Notes under the pieces: model-generated
Told to the model about the DNA's origin: nothing
Databases searched by the model: none
What the model saw: only the letters and a program-made list of their open reading frames with translations
Assembly (NCBI RefSeq): GCF_042477335.2
Contig: NC_091264.1
Coordinates: 35,760,886 to 35,824,885, forward strand
Direction: 5' to 3'
Origin: Ovis canadensis
Lineage: Eukaryota > Chordata > Mammalia > Artiodactyla > Bovidae
Length of the DNA: 64,000 nucleotides
Program-made: the position numbers and the translations under genes
Shown here: positions 21,335 to 33,420 of the stretch, in pieces
Position numbering within the stretch: the stretch's first letter is position 1
How the letters are laid out: each line of letters begins with the position of its first letter

Positions 21335-21925
21335 TTCAGTTCAGTTCCGTTCAGTCGCTCAGTCGTGTCCGACTCTCTGTGATCCCGTGAACTGCAGCAC
21401 ACCAGGCCTCCCTGTCCATCACCAACTGCTGGAGTCCACCCAAACCCATGTTCATTGAGTCGGTGATGCCATACATCCATCTCATTCTCTGTTGTCCTCT
21501 TCTCCTCCTGCCCTCAATCTTTCCCAGCATCAGGGTCTTTTCAAATGAGTTAGCTCTTTGCATCAGGTGGCCAAAATATTGGAGTTTCAGCTTCAACATC
21601 AGTCCTTCCAATGAACACCCAGGACTGATCTCCTTTAGGATGGACTGGTTGGATCTCCTTGCAGTCCAAGGGACTCTCAAGAGTCTTCTCCAACACCACA
21701 GTTCAAAAGCATCAATTCTTCGGCTCTCAGCTGTCTTTATAGTTCAACTCACATCCATACGTGACTACTGGAAAACTATGTCTATGCCTTGGCTAGACAT
21801 ACCTTTGTTGACAAAGTAATGTCTCTGCTTTTTAATATGCTGTCTAGATTGGTCATAGCTTTCCTTCCAAGGGGTAAGCGTCTTTTAATTTCCTGGCTGC
21901 AGTCACCCTCTGCAGTGATTACACA
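21335..21925 (-). mobile_element. BovB LINE 3' fragment
   Basis: Antisense copy extending about 590 bp into ORF2, reaching the segment read on the reverse strand as KRRLPLGRKA-like sequence near 21880. It starts about 250 bp downstream of the ADGRF4 stop. Confidence 0.92.
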
Positions 21926-22810
21926 CACCTTCATTTCATTTTGCCAGTGAGTGTAGACACTTATAGTAGCCCCATTGTTGAGAAGGAAGTCTTAATTGAT
22001 TGGAATCACAAAGAAACAAGCACATCTCTCCCTAAAGAAGTTGGTGTTCAGAATCATTCCTAAAGGGATGAGGGTGGAGTTGCCTACTCACAGCCTGCCT
22101 ACTCACAGCTACCCTCTGAGACTTATTTCTACACAGGTGAAATCAGAGGAAGACAAATATTAGTCAGTGGTGCAGAGGAGGATAAGTCTCACAGTGGCAG
22201 CCTGCAGCCTGAGAATCAAGAGCAGAATGTGGGCAGGGTGATCGAACTTGCTGTGCTTTTGCCTTGGAGAGGTGTCCTGGCTTTCTGCGTGAATACCGAG
22301 GAGTCTCAGATTTTTTTTTTTTTTTTAACACCACCCAGCAGTAGGCACAACCTCTTTTACATTCCTTTCCTTTCTGAATCATGACTCATCTATTGAGCAA
22401 TGGGGCAAAGGAAGGGGCTGAAACAATCTCAAGGAATGAAAGACTCTCTGAGTTGGAAGAAACTTTAAGGGCCCTCCTGGATTAGAGATTACACAAACCT
22501 GCTGTCCTGCTGCTGTGGACATTGGCACATGGTCCCCAGAAGAGGGAAGGGCTCTTTCATATACATTGACTGGCATGTACCAGGTGCTATGAAAACAGAG
22601 GGGGAAAACACTGGTGTATTAACCTTAGATAATCACCTTCATGTTTGAATTTTAATTTTACAACTTTAAAGGGGAGGATTCAGTAGAATTTTGAAGAGCT
22701 AATGCCCCCAACTTCTATCCTAGCCCATAGGGATTTTCCCTGGTGGGACACTGCTTTAGAATTTCTTGATCAGTCAGTAAGGAGAGGTAGTTCAGATGAC
22801 CAAGTAAAGC
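21926..22810. other. Intergenic sequence after ADGRF4
   Basis: No repeat family is recognised apart from a T-tract at about 22310-22327. No exon is supported. Confidence 0.35.
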
Positions 22811-22820
22811 CGATCTTTCC

Positions 22821-23024
22821 ATTGTTGTTGTAAGTCATTTCTGACTCTTTTGCAATCCCAAGGACTGTAGCCCACCAGGCTCCTCTGTCTATGGGATGTC
22901 CCAGGCAAGAATACGGGGATGGGTTGCCATGTCCTTCTCCAGGGGATCTTCCTGGACCAGGGATTGAACTCACGTCTCCTGCATTAGCAGCGGATTCTTT
23001 ACCACCGAGCCACCAGGGAAGCCC
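22821..23024 (-). mobile_element. Bov-tA-type SINE
   Basis: Antisense copy. The target-site duplication atctttccat lies at about 22811-22820 and 23025-23034. Confidence 0.9.
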
Positions 23025-23075
23025 AATCTTTCCATCAAGGTTCTAATTTGATCTGTTTGGGAAAGCTTCTTAGAC

Positions 23076-23264
23076 CAGCAGTACCCAATCTTTTGGGCAC
23101 CAGGGGCTGGCTTAATGGAAGACATTTTTTCTATGGACCGGGGGTGGTGATGGTTTCAGGATGATTCAAGAGCTTTACATTTATTGAGTACTTTATTCTA
23201 TTGTTACTACATCAGCTCCACCTCAGATCATCAGACATTAGATGTCAGAGGTTGAGGACCCCTG
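23076..23264. mobile_element. hAT-type MITE with terminal inverted repeats and 8-bp target duplication
   Basis: The left end cagcagtacccaatctt and the right end gaggttgaggacccctg are inverted relatives of each other (consensus-like CAG.GGTCCCCAACC). The flanks tcttagac (23068-23075) and tattagac (23265-23272) match at 7 of 8 bases, the hAT signature. The exact family is not named. Confidence 0.8.
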
Positions 23265-23272
23265 TATTAGAC

Positions 23273-24272
23273 TATCTTGGGTGGAGGAGGCTGGGCCACC
23301 TGGGGAGACGATCTTTAATCATTCTAGAGAAGCGAGGTGTAGATGAAGTCTCCACTTTAGCTAGCTCAGCATATCTGGCCGACTATCAATAGTTGGGGAC
23401 AACCAGTAGAAGACAAGGTCAGGGACTGCACCACTCAGTAGAATCAGAGGTGCTCAATGTTTGGCCAATATGAGGAGGAAATGGAGGAAGGAGGTGGAAA
23501 CACACCAGCAACTTTCCCCAAAGAAACGCGGACCACCTCATTCTTCAGCTTGCAACCTCTATTTCTGAACCTGTGAAGTGGGGAATGGATGAAGACTGCA
23601 TTCTTTCAGCACATCTTTGGTGGGTGACCCTGGGCCTATTGAATTCTCCTGGTAATTGCAGTCTCCCTGCTTTTTACATCTGGACCCAGGAAGAATCGGA
23701 AGAGCTCAGAAGCAGCAGCTGGCACCAAGCTGGAGGCAAAACAGGCTAACAGGATAGGATGGGAAGTTCATGACCAGGGATCCTCCTAAGTCTAGAATGG
23801 AGGGCTGGCAGCCCTGGCAAGGTCTTTCAGCAGAAGAAAGCAGGTCCCCTGTCAGGGGGCTGAGAACAGAATTACAGCTCAAGACACAGGCAATTGGGGA
23901 GCACAAGGCTGGATTGTGGTTCAGGCTGGGGTTAATCATAACACAAAGGCAGTTTTTCATATTTTAAACCAGGACACAAAATCTTAGACTGAAGGGGTCT
24001 TGGGTCAGAAAGGGGCCCTCCATTGTTGGAAACACCACATATCCCAGGGACCTCACGTGGGACTGTTATCAGGAACAAGGTCTGGACACGTGTACGGAGA
24101 GGTCTGGGGACTGTGGAAGGACAGCAGCCGTGTGAAAACCGGGCCATTTCCCCCACATCCTAACTGGGGGACCCCGTCCTGGGAAGCAGGGGAGGAAAGG
24201 GAAGGGCATTTTTAACACGTGGCCAACGCTGCACAGCGCCCTCTGCTGTTCATATGGAGGGCCTGCCTTTAA
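23273..24272. other. Intergenic unique sequence
   Basis: About 1 kb without a recognised repeat. Several short open frames occur on both strands, but none has exon borders or a recognisable domain. Confidence 0.35.
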
Positions 24273-24282
24273 TAGGACCCAG

Positions 24283-24566
24283 TGCTGCTGCTGCTGCTGC
24301 TGCTAAGTCGCTTCAGTCGTGTCCGACTCTGTGCGACCCCGTAGACGGCAGCCCACCAGGCTGCCCCGTCCCTGGGATTCTCCAGGCAAGAACACTGGAG
24401 TGGGTTGCCATTTCTTTCTCCAATGCATGATAGTGAAAAGTGAAAGTGAAGTCACTCAGTCGTGTCCGACTCTTAGCGATCTCATGGACTGCAGCACCAG
24501 GCTCCTCTGTCCATGGGATTTTCCAGGCAAGAGTACTGGCGTGGGGTGCCATTGCCTTCTCCAAAA
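24283..24566 (-). mobile_element. BOV-A2 SINE
   Basis: Antisense dimer with a (gct)n run at 24283-24303, flanked by related sequences aggacccagt and aggacacagt. Confidence 0.92.
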
Positions 24567-24869
24567 GGACACAGTAGAGCTTGTTATTAACCTAGTGTGA
24601 TTTCAGAGTCACTAGGATGGCTCCTCTGTTCTTCTGAAATCTCTTCCACGTATTTGTGGTTAAACTTCACTTAAAAAAATCTCTTTATTCCAAGTGAGGA
24701 ACGAGATGGATAGAACAGATACCCAGAGAGAAGCACCAAGGTTTTCCTAGGAAGTTGCAAATTCAGAGCACTGAGTCATTCTAGAGATCAAGCTTGAGCA
24801 GAGGGGCGAGAGGGGGCCTTGAAAATTTAGGCTCGCGGGAGTGGCGAGGAGAAGGCACAAGGCACAGAA

Positions 24870-25005
24870 AAATAAAGCTGGGAGTTTAGCCTTCCTGCTG
24901 TGTGACCTTGAAGAAATTGCTCAGTGTTTCTGTGTCTCCATTTCCTCATCTGTAAAATGAAGCTAATAATAATAGTAAATACCTCTCAGGTGTCGGGACA
25001 CAATG
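24870..25005 (+). repeat. MIR SINE remnant
   Basis: Clear MIR core: ctgtgtgaccttgaagaaat, then tttcctcatctgtaaaatga and aataatagtaaatacctctc. Confidence 0.8.
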
Positions 25006-25069
25006 AGCCAACACATTCAAGATTGGTAGACTAATACCTGGTTCAAATTGAGTTATCGGGTTTGGTAGT

Positions 25070-25279
25070 TCTTGTTTAGTTGTTGTATCCACCTCTTTTG
25101 CGATCCCATGGAATTTAGCCTTCCAGGCTCCTCTGTCCATGGGATTTCCCAGGCAAGAATACTGGAGTGGGTTGCCATTTCATTGTCCAGGGGAATCTTC
25201 CTGACCCAGGGATCGAACTTGTGTCTCCTGCCTTGGCAGGCAGAGTGTTTTTTTAACCACTGAGCCACCTGGAAGGCAA
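25070..25279 (-). mobile_element. Bov-tA-type SINE
   Basis: Antisense copy with the usual body and a head ending gagccacctggaagg. Confidence 0.88.
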
Positions 25280-25838
25280 GTTGTCCGTACATGCCAGCTA
25301 TTATTCTGACGTAACCAGCATGTCAATCATTTTGCCTAGGTTGCTCCATGCTTCATGGAAGTCCTGGGTCCTGGCTGGAGAGTTGAACTCCTGCAGGAGG
25401 CTGGAAGGCAGGCTGGAATGTAAAGGACAGTCATGTTTCTTTGGAAGACTTTCTCTTCTTGCCAGAAATGATGCCTGAACTCTCAGTAAGAAGGTTTGCC
25501 GAGGAAAAATTGAGGAGAGCATTTGGTGACTGGGCTTTAAGGACGTGGATTTATGAGCTCTTTGATCTACCCATGACCTGCAAAAGCCTAGCTTGTTGGT
25601 CAGCATTGGCAAGATTAAGACTTAATCCCCTTTCATCCCCAAGGACTTGCTCTGCGGTTCCTTGACTCAACCTCCCATGTCTCTGCATGGATCCTGGCAC
25701 TTTGGAAGGTCCGGATCTGGATCCAGGTTTGGGGCAGGTTGGGTTAGGCATGGGGGCGGGGGGAATGGGGTGGCAGGAAACATACTTTATTTACTTTGGA
25801 GACAGTTAAAGCATGCCAGGTTTCCTAAAGACAGGGAA
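25280..25838. other. Intergenic unique sequence
   Basis: No recognised element. It ends at a compound microsatellite. Confidence 0.35.
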
Positions 25839-25866
25839 CAACAACAACAATAATAATAATAATAAA
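25839..25866 (+). repeat. Compound microsatellite (caa)n(taa)n
   Basis: aacaacaacaacaat followed by aataataataataa. It adjoins the left target duplication of the next SINE. Confidence 0.9.
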
Positions 25867-25878
25867 AAGAGGACTTTT

Positions 25879-25992
25879 GGGGGAGTTGCATTGTGCAGCT
25901 TGTGGGATCTTAGTTCCCTGACCGGGATTCGAACCTGGGCCCTCAGCAGTGAAACTGTGGAATCCTAACCACAGGACCACCAGGCAATTCTC
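25879..25992 (-). mobile_element. CHR-type tRNA-derived SINE, short copy
   Basis: Antisense copy with cttagttccctgaccgggat and ccacaggaccaccaggcaat. A 12-bp target-site duplication, aagaggactttt, lies at 25867-25878 and 25993-26004. Confidence 0.87.
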
Positions 25993-26004
25993 AAGAGGAC
26001 TTTT

Positions 26005-27184
26005 CAATGTGCTTGCTATTTTGCTGTTTTAGACCTTGAGTAAAATAATTTTGCCCCTGGGAACTTACTTTCTTCATTTGTGAAGCAGAGAAAAAAATTC
26101 TTGTGGTTATTATTATTTGTGTGTGCATGTGCGTGTGTGTGTCTGTTTAAACCACTGTATATATGTAAAATGATTTGGGGTGTTGTTTTAGAAATAAAAA
26201 TGAAAATTTTTATTTTCTTTTTTGTCTCTTTATTTAAAACAATTATATTACAAAATAGAATATACAATATCTCCTGCATAATCTTATGCTTTCAGAAGTG
26301 AAATACCCACCTTCTTGAAAATATTAATATCTTGTTTTCTGACTCCGGCATCCAGGAGTGAAACTTAGGCAGATATATCTTAGACCTGAGTGACTCAGTT
26401 TGAAGATTAATTTTCTCCTTGGAATTTTTCTCCTCCTGGTAGTTCTCATCTTTGGACATAACTCAATGCCTCCATTGAGAAATAGACTTCTCACCCTTGT
26501 TAGGTGGTTTGGTGATACTTTATCATCTCTTTCTACCTTACCACATCCCATTCATTGCTTAAAGAGGCGTGGCTAAACATTTGCATTGCAAACAGCAGGC
26601 GTGGCTTTCACTTGGTGTTTGGTTTCCCAGCCCAAGTCTTCAAGAGCTAACAGCTGCTCAGGGAATGGGGAATTGGCTTTCAAAGAGTTACAAGATCTCT
26701 GGGAAGCAGTCAGTCAGAAAGCAACATCACTTAAAGAGGCAACAGAGAAGGAAGCATATCCTGCTTTCCCACAATTTCCTCTTCAATCTTCTGCTAAGAT
26801 TTAAGAGCCCTCAGCACAGGATATGATGAGACAGCAAAGAGAAGCTCTCAGCTGCTAAAACAAATGAAGAATGGTGAAACTCATTCAACAGGAAACAATC
26901 AAGTGTAGACAGAAGACATTTTAAGACAGTGGGTAGAACCTTTGTTCAGACACAAGAATGGGCTGTGAAACTCAGGAGGTGAAGACCACAAACACCTCAG
27001 CCTTTGGGCCTGGAGAATTGGGGGAGGGGGCAGCATGAATTCAGACTTGGTTCAGTGATGCCCTTTATACATAAGCCGTGTGGGCCAGAAAACAGGATTT
27101 GAAGACAGATGTGTGTTTAAATTTTTACCTTACCACCTCCTTCTTCTTTTTAATTGTAGAAGATTTAAATTTGTGATTTTCTTT
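26005..27184. other. Intergenic unique sequence
   Basis: No recognised repeat except an imperfect (gt)n tract near 26119-26143. No exon is supported. Confidence 0.35.
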
Positions 27185-27453
27185 GTTTACCTTTGGCTGT
27201 GCTGGGTCTTCACTTCTGCAGGGGATTGTCTCTAGCCGTGGTGAGTAGGGGCTACGCTGTTGGTTGCAGCCCACGGGCTTCTCACTGCAGTGACTTCTGT
27301 TGCAGAGCCCAGGCTCTAGAGCCCGGGCTCAGCATCCGTGGTGCACGGGCTTAGTTGCTTCACGGCACGTGAGATCTTCCCAGATCAGGGATTGCACGCG
27401 TTCCTCCTGCATTGGCAGGTGGATTCTGAACCACTGAGCCACAGGGGGAGCCC
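27185..27453 (-). mobile_element. CHR-type tRNA-derived SINE
   Basis: Antisense copy: tttggctgtgctgggtcttc, then ttcccagatcagggattgca and accactgagccacagggg. Confidence 0.85.
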
Positions 27454-28070
27454 ATCCTTGCCACCTTCTAATGAGTGACCTGGGGAAGCTATTTTAGTCC
27501 CTAGGAGTTTCCTACTTTGGTCATCTACAAAATGGTCCTATGAAACATGCTTTATCCTATTGTGGGGAGCAAAGAAGAGGATGTCTATGAATGTCGCTGC
27601 CCCCATGGGAGATGCCTGAGAAATGTTAGTTCCCTTCTCCATCCTTCCACCTGTCTGGAGATGGGGCATGTGTGCTTTGCTTTTCCTGTGGCAGAGTTTT
27701 TGACTCTGCAGCAAGCGGGGTGGAGGTGTGGACTCACAAATAAAGAAGTGAAATTGAGGACCTAGCACTTTCATTAGACTCAAGAGTAACAGCCAGAGGA
27801 GGCCTGTCAATGCACTTCTAGTGGCTTGGCCAGGTCCCCAGATAGGAAAAGGGACAGGGTTTCAGAGCAAGGAATAGAAGTTAAAACTGGATCTGGAAGC
27901 TGATGCCAGAGAGCAAAGAACCCCACCTGGGTAACAAGAGTTTTCAGAGTAATGACGCATGCAGAAGATAAGTTCCGTTCTTGAACTACTTTAGTCACTT
28001 AATCCCACAATCCAATGTACGTTTCATGGAGGACTAGTGGTCAGGGCCCTCTGTCTGGTGAAACTGAGAT
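27454..28070. other. Intergenic unique sequence
   Basis: No element recognised. Confidence 0.35.
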
Positions 28071-28074
28071 CGTA

Positions 28075-28328
28075 CAAAGCGTTCCATGGTGGGGGAGTGA
28101 CATTACTGGTAAAAAGATACAGGCAGCCTCTAAAAGCTGGGAAAGGCCAAAAAAAGAATTCTCTCCTAGAGCTTCTAGAAGGAATGCAGTTCTGTCAATA
28201 CCTTGCTTTTAAGGCAGCAAGACCCACTTCGGACTTCTGACTAGCAGAACTGTAAGATAATATGTTGTATTGTTTTAAGCCAATACATTTGTAGCAATTT
28301 GTTACAATAGTGATAGGAAGCTAATAGA
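28075..28328 (+). mobile_element. MaLR-type (MLT-like) LTR fragment
   Basis: The end matches the common MaLR LTR ending: ttcggacttctgactagcag, aactgtaagataatatgttg, ttaagccaatacatttgtag and gataggaagctaatagag. The 5' part is missing. Confidence 0.75.
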
Positions 28329-28929
28329 GTAGCTGTAACTACATTGTCATAAATAATTCACAGGCAAATTAGTTGCAGTCTTGACAGGGCAAACGATTGA
28401 CTTGAATAAATTAAACACTTTAGTGCCACCTGGTGGCTGAAATCTTACAGTGAAGGACCTGAAATGTCATCTGCCCATAGCTTTCCCCCACAAAGAGCAG
28501 GCATACTATCCCCCAAGCAGGGCAGGAGGCTAATTGTGATCAGATGATGAAATAAGTTTGAAATAGTTCATACGGATTACCTAATTATACAGTGGAAAAA
28601 GAAACTCAACTTACACACATTCAGGGATACAGCATTTTATTACATGGACCCGTGACAGAACACAGGCAGCCTGTAAGACCTGCCTACGAACCATTAGCCA
28701 GTGATGGTGGTGGCCAGCGGCTGGGGAAACTCTCATTCTATTCAAGCCTTACTTACGCCATCAAATTTATCAAACCGCTACTCTCCCAATCCTAGTTATG
28801 CACAATCAACACTTCTCAACCTTGTATTCAACCTTGTTTAACTAGAAAGCACCCTTAGATCTTTTCTGTAGAGAAAACCTGAAATGCCTGGACATGTATG
28901 GCCTATATGAGTGCCTTACTGTCGCTCAT
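28329..28929. other. Intergenic unique sequence
   Basis: No element recognised. The short open frames here have no supporting signals. Confidence 0.3.
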
Positions 28930-29690
28930 AAGGACAATAAAATTAAAAACTACGCTAAAAACTATTTCCAACCATCAGATCGGCAAAAATGCAAATGTTT
29001 TACAGCTCATGCTTTTGGAGAGATTGTGAAGAAGTAGGGATTCTCAGGTATTGCTTGTTGCAGCGAAAAGTAGTATGACTTCTATGGAGGGGACTTGACA
29101 ATATTTACAAAAGAACATGGGCTTCCCAAGTGGTGCTCATGGCAAAGAACATGCCTGACAGTGCAGGAGGCCCGGGGTCGCTCCTGGGTCAGGAAGATCC
29201 CCTGGAGGAGGGCATGGCAACCCACTCTAGTATTCTTGCCTGAGAAATCCATGGACAGCGGAGTCCATGGAGTCACAAAGAGTCCGACACAACTGAAATA
29301 TTTTAGCAAGCAAAAAATATATACTTTTACAGTAGGGAAACATTTCTAGAAATCTAGTGTTAATAACACACCTCCCTGATTATTAGAGACCATATTCATA
29401 AAGTCATTCTTTATAAAGTTCCATTTTTATTAGCAGAGATTGGAATCCACCTAAATGTTGATCATTTAAGGACTGCTTGAATGAGTTATAGAGCATCCTC
29501 CCTATGGAGGCCTGTGCAAGTGCTAACAAAGAACAAGAATGTATGTTGTACAAAAAGAAGAAAAAACAGCCTAGGTGCAAAGAGTTTGCATATAGTATGG
29601 AAACTCTGTATAAGAAAGAAAGAAAATTTTCTTTTCAATAAATACATATGTATTTTTTGTTAATGATATATGTACACAGGAAGCAGAAAG
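28930..29690 (+). mobile_element. Old L1 3'-end fragment, interrupted by a SINE
   Basis: Contains caaccatcagatcggcaaaa and, after the inserted SINE, aatccacctaaatgttgatc, both typical of very diverged L1M/HAL1 3' ends. Borders are approximate. Confidence 0.5.
29117..29305 (+). mobile_element. Bov-tA-type SINE
   Basis: Sense copy starting gggcttcccaagtggtgct and ending acacaactgaaatatttta. Confidence 0.88.
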
Positions 29691-29811
29691 CAGGAGATAA
29701 TGGGTAGCAGCAGGCCAGGGTAGGGATGAGAGATGGGCTGGACTTGATAGGCATGAATGTAGCTATGATAACAAGTTGCCACAAATTTAGTGTCTTCAAA
29801 CAACAGAATTG

Positions 29812-30190
29812 GTCTTCCCTTGTGGCTCAGTGGTAAAGAATCTGTGTGCCAGTGCAGGAGACGTGGGCTCTATCCCTGATCTGGAAAGAACCCACATGCT
29901 CCAGGGCAGCTAAGCCCGTGCGTGGTAACTACTGAGCCTGTGCTCTGGAGCCCAGGGAGCCGCAACTACAGAAGCCCGCGTGCCTAGAACCTGTGCTCCA
30001 AGACAAGAGAAGCCACAAAAATGAGGAGCCAGAACCTGTGCTCCAAGACAAGAGAAGCCACAGTGATGAGGAGCTTGAGCACCTCAACTAAAGAGTAGCC
30101 ACCACTCCCTGCAACTAGAGAAAAGCCCACATGGCAAAAAGATCCCACATAACCAAGAAGAAATAAAACAGCAACAGCAAAACCCCCCAG
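29812..30190 (+). mobile_element. CHR-type SINE with an internal 45-bp tandem duplication
   Basis: Sense copy (cttcccttgtggctcagtgg to the A/C-rich tail). The segment agaacctgtgctccaagaca is repeated at 29986 and 30031. Confidence 0.85.
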
Positions 30191-30229
30191 AATCTTATAT
30201 ATTATTGTGCTGGAGGTCAGAGTTCTCAG

Positions 30230-30635
30230 CTGAATGTCACCACATGAAAAGATGCCCAACATGACTAATTATCGGAGAAATGCAAATCAAAACTACAATG
30301 AGGTATAACTTCACACTGGTTAGAATGGCCATTTATCACAAAATCTATATTTTGTTATCTATTATTATCACCAAAAGATAATAAATGCTGAAGAGGGTAT
30401 GGTGTACTACACTATTGCTGGGAATGTAAACTGGTAGAGCTATTATGGAGAACAATATGAGGTTTTCTTAAAAAGCTAAAAATAAAGCTATCAGATGATT
30501 CCATAATCCCTCTCCTGGACATATATCTGGAGGAAAACATGATTCAAAAATATACATGCCCCCTAATGCCCATTGCAGCACTCTTTACAATAGTCAAGAC
30601 GTGGAAACAACCAAAGTGTGCGGATATATATAGAC
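30230..30635 (+). mobile_element. L1 ORF2 3' fragment
   Basis: Typical L1 text: gagaaatgcaaatcaaaact, acaatgaggtataacttcac and later ccattgcagcactctttaca. Confidence 0.88.
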
Positions 30636-30815
30636 TTTCCAGGTGGCTCAGTGGTAATTCGGGAGATAAAGATTTGATGCTGGGTTGGGAAGATCCCTGG
30701 AGAAGGAAATGGCAACTCACTCCAGTCTTCTTGCCTGGGAAATTTTATGGACAGAGGAGCTTGGTAAGTTACAGTCCATGGGGTCCCAAAAGAGTCAGAC
30801 TTAGCAATTAAACAA
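30636..30815 (+). mobile_element. Bov-tA-type SINE, diverged
   Basis: Sense copy (ttccaggtggctcagtggta to cagacttagcaattaaacaa) between atatata-type flanks. Confidence 0.82.
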
Positions 30816-30851
30816 CAAATATATATGAGTCTAAAAATGTAAATATATATA

Positions 30852-31245
30852 AAGAAGACTGAGCATTGAAGAAGTGATGCTTTTGAACTGTGGTGCTAGA
30901 GAAGACTCTTGAGAGTTCCTTGGATGGCAAAATCAAACCAGTCAATCTTAAAGGAAATCGAGCCTGAATATTCGTTGGAAGGACTGATGCTGAAGCTGAA
31001 GCTCCAACACTTTGGCCACCTGATACGAAGAGCTGACCCATTGGAAACGACCCTGATGCTGGGAAAGATTGAAGGCAGGAGGAGAAGGGGACAACAGAAG
31101 ATGGGATGGTTGGATGGCATCACCGACTCGATGACATGAGCTTGAGTAAGCTTCGGGAGTCGGTGATGGACAGGGAAGCCTGGTGTGCTGCAGTCCATGG
31201 GGTTGCAAAGAGTCGGACACGACTGAGCAACTGAGCTGAACTGAA
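30852..31245 (+). mobile_element. BovB LINE 3' fragment
   Basis: Sense copy of the ORF2 C-terminus (LKLKLQHFGHLI) ending ctgagctgaactgaactgg. Confidence 0.92.
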
Positions 31246-31246
31246 C

Positions 31247-31409
31247 TGGAGGAGAAAGGGACAGCACAAGATGAAATGGTTGAATGGCATCACTGATTCA
31301 GCGGACATGAATTTGCCCAAACTCCGGGAGACTGTGAAGGACACGGAAGCCTGGTGTGCTGCAGTCCATGGGGTCGAAAAGAGTCAGACATGACTGAGCA
31401 ACTGAACAA
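31247..31409 (+). mobile_element. Second BovB LINE 3' fragment in tandem
   Basis: A further truncated BovB end (ggaggagaaagggacagc to gcaactgaacaataac) lies directly after the previous one. Confidence 0.88.
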
Positions 31410-31493
31410 TAACAATTTTTATAAGTAATCACAAATAGCTAAAAAGTGATAGATTAAGAATTTAAACTGATTTCAAAACCCCTATGGCTTATT

Positions 31494-31768
31494 TATGGAG
31501 AAGGAAATGGCAACCCGCTCCAGTACTCCTGCCTGGAAAATCCCATGGATGGAGGAGCCTGGTGGGCTACAGTCCGTGGGGTCGCAAAGAATTGGACACG
31601 ACTGAGCGACTTCACTCTCTTTCTTTCTATAGTTCCTTTTGGAGAAGGAAATGGCAACCCACTCCACTGTTCTTGCCTGGAGAATCCCATGGACAGAGGG
31701 CCCTGGTGGGCTGCAGTCTATGGGGTTGCAAAGAGTCGGACACAACTAAGCAACTAACACACACACAT
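31494..31768 (+). mobile_element. BOV-A2 SINE
   Basis: Sense dimer: two ggagaaggaaatggcaaccc units about 145 bp apart, ending caactaacacacacacata. Confidence 0.9.
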
Positions 31769-32904
31769 ACGGCTTATTTAGTTCATTCTATGATTTTTTT
31801 TTTTTTTCCATTTAGATACTACCTAGATGAAACCTGTACCACCATCTCTCTGGGTACCAATTATACTGCTGAATCACTCTCAGAAATAGGGACTCATATG
31901 AGTGGGTCATCTGGAAATGTTTGTCCTATTTTAAGAACAAATTAAAAGTTGCCACAGTTGGTGGTGTCTGACTCTTTAACTCAGATGAGAAAAAGTATTA
32001 ATAGGAATCAACTCTGCTTATTTAAGAGGTCGGGTTGGTCTGCGGTATCCATGGGGACGCTTGAAGAGAAGCCGATTACCGTTGAGATGTGTGGAAATGA
32101 GATCGATAGTTTTCAGTAGCTGAGGAAGATTACCAGAAGTCAAGGAAGTCTTTGGCAGGGGCTGGGCAGCCCTGTGTCCTGGCCTGTCAAGCACTTGGCA
32201 GGCGACTGAGAAAGTCTAATTGTGGCTGACGATGAGTCTTTTTACACTATTGTCACACCTCCAGCCTCTGTGTTCCATTTTAGGAACAGCATAACTTGCC
32301 CAGCCAGAAATTGCCTAATTTAAACCCTAACTCTTACCTGTGTGAATCAAAATGACTCAGGAGGTGCAAATAAAATGTTCGTTTTATTTCTCTCATAGGT
32401 TGTCTTCTCAGAACTGAGTCCGTAAGGATAGAAGAAACACAGGTACCAGAGAACTGAATTTGGGTGGGAAGAAGAACAGTCCCACAGGATAATAAATCAG
32501 AGCCTACACTGTTTCCCTGACAAGAGGATACAGGGCAGGCAATTTTACAATTTATGATTACGTTTTAATTGTACAAAAAAGAGAGTGCCGATTCTTTAAA
32601 AGGAGAGTTGCTGCCTTTTTAATATTCTTAACGCGTTAATAAAAACAGAGAATGTGTGTGTTCATCTATGTGTGTGTGTATGTTTTTTGCTCCTTTCACG
32701 TTTATTTAATAATCACGGCCTAGATTCTAAAAAGAAGACTTCAGAACTCACAAAAACTCTGCATATTCGCCTACAAAGTGAGGAACATGGAGCGCTGAGG
32801 AGCTAGACAATTCACAAGATATCACTTATTCCAGCGTACGACAAAGGCTGACGTTTATAACAAAAGCCCTGAATCATCTAGAATTTCATAGCTACCATTT
32901 TTTT
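31769..32904. other. Intergenic unique sequence
   Basis: No recognised repeat. A T-tract followed by ccatttag at about 31796-31815 resembles a splice acceptor, but no matching donor or domain was found. Confidence 0.35.
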
Positions 32905-33228
32905 AAAACCAATGATTTATTTATTTTTGGCTATTATGGATCTTTGGTGTTGCACGGGCCCCTCTCTAGTTGTGGCGGTGGGCGTTGTGGCTATCTCTAG
33001 CTGCGGTGCGCGGGCTTCTCACGGCGGCGGCTTCTCCTGCCAAGCACAGGCTGTGGCTATGAGGGCGCCGAAGCCGCGGCACACGGAGCCTAGAGCACAG
33101 GCTTGACAGTTGTGGCGCTGGGGCTTAGCTGCTCTGCGGCATGTGGGGTCTTCCCAGATCAGGGATCGAACACGTTTCTCCTGCATTGGAAGGCGGATTC
33201 TTTACCACTGAGCCACCAAGAAAGCCCC
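32905..33228 (-). mobile_element. CHR-type tRNA-derived SINE, GC-rich copy
   Basis: Antisense copy of about 320 bp with cttcccagatcagggatcga and accactgagccaccaagaa. It keeps many CpGs (tgcggtgcgcgggcttctca), so it is either fairly young or little methylated. Confidence 0.87.
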
Positions 33229-33234
33229 ATAGCT

Positions 33235-33420
33235 AACATTTCTTATTTTTGTTTAGTCCTTTCAAATTCTGAAGATGCTTTATCATATATTTATCTCATT
33301 TGACCCTCACAAACACCTTGTGTGCAGCCAGAGGATAAACTTTTATTTCCCGTTTATAGGTAAGGATCAGAAATACTAAAAGCTCAAGTGATGTGCCTAA
33401 CGTCTATTATCTTACAAATC
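33235..33420 (-). repeat. MIR SINE remnant
   Basis: Antisense MIR pattern (tttatctcatttgaccctca, then cccgtttataggtaaggatc). Confidence 0.65.

Noticed and set aside
31796-31945. Possible exon after a T-tract and ccatttag at 31815
   Set aside because: The frame continues for about 43 codons, but no splice donor follows, no known protein is recognised, and the upstream part of the frame is BOV-A2 sequence.
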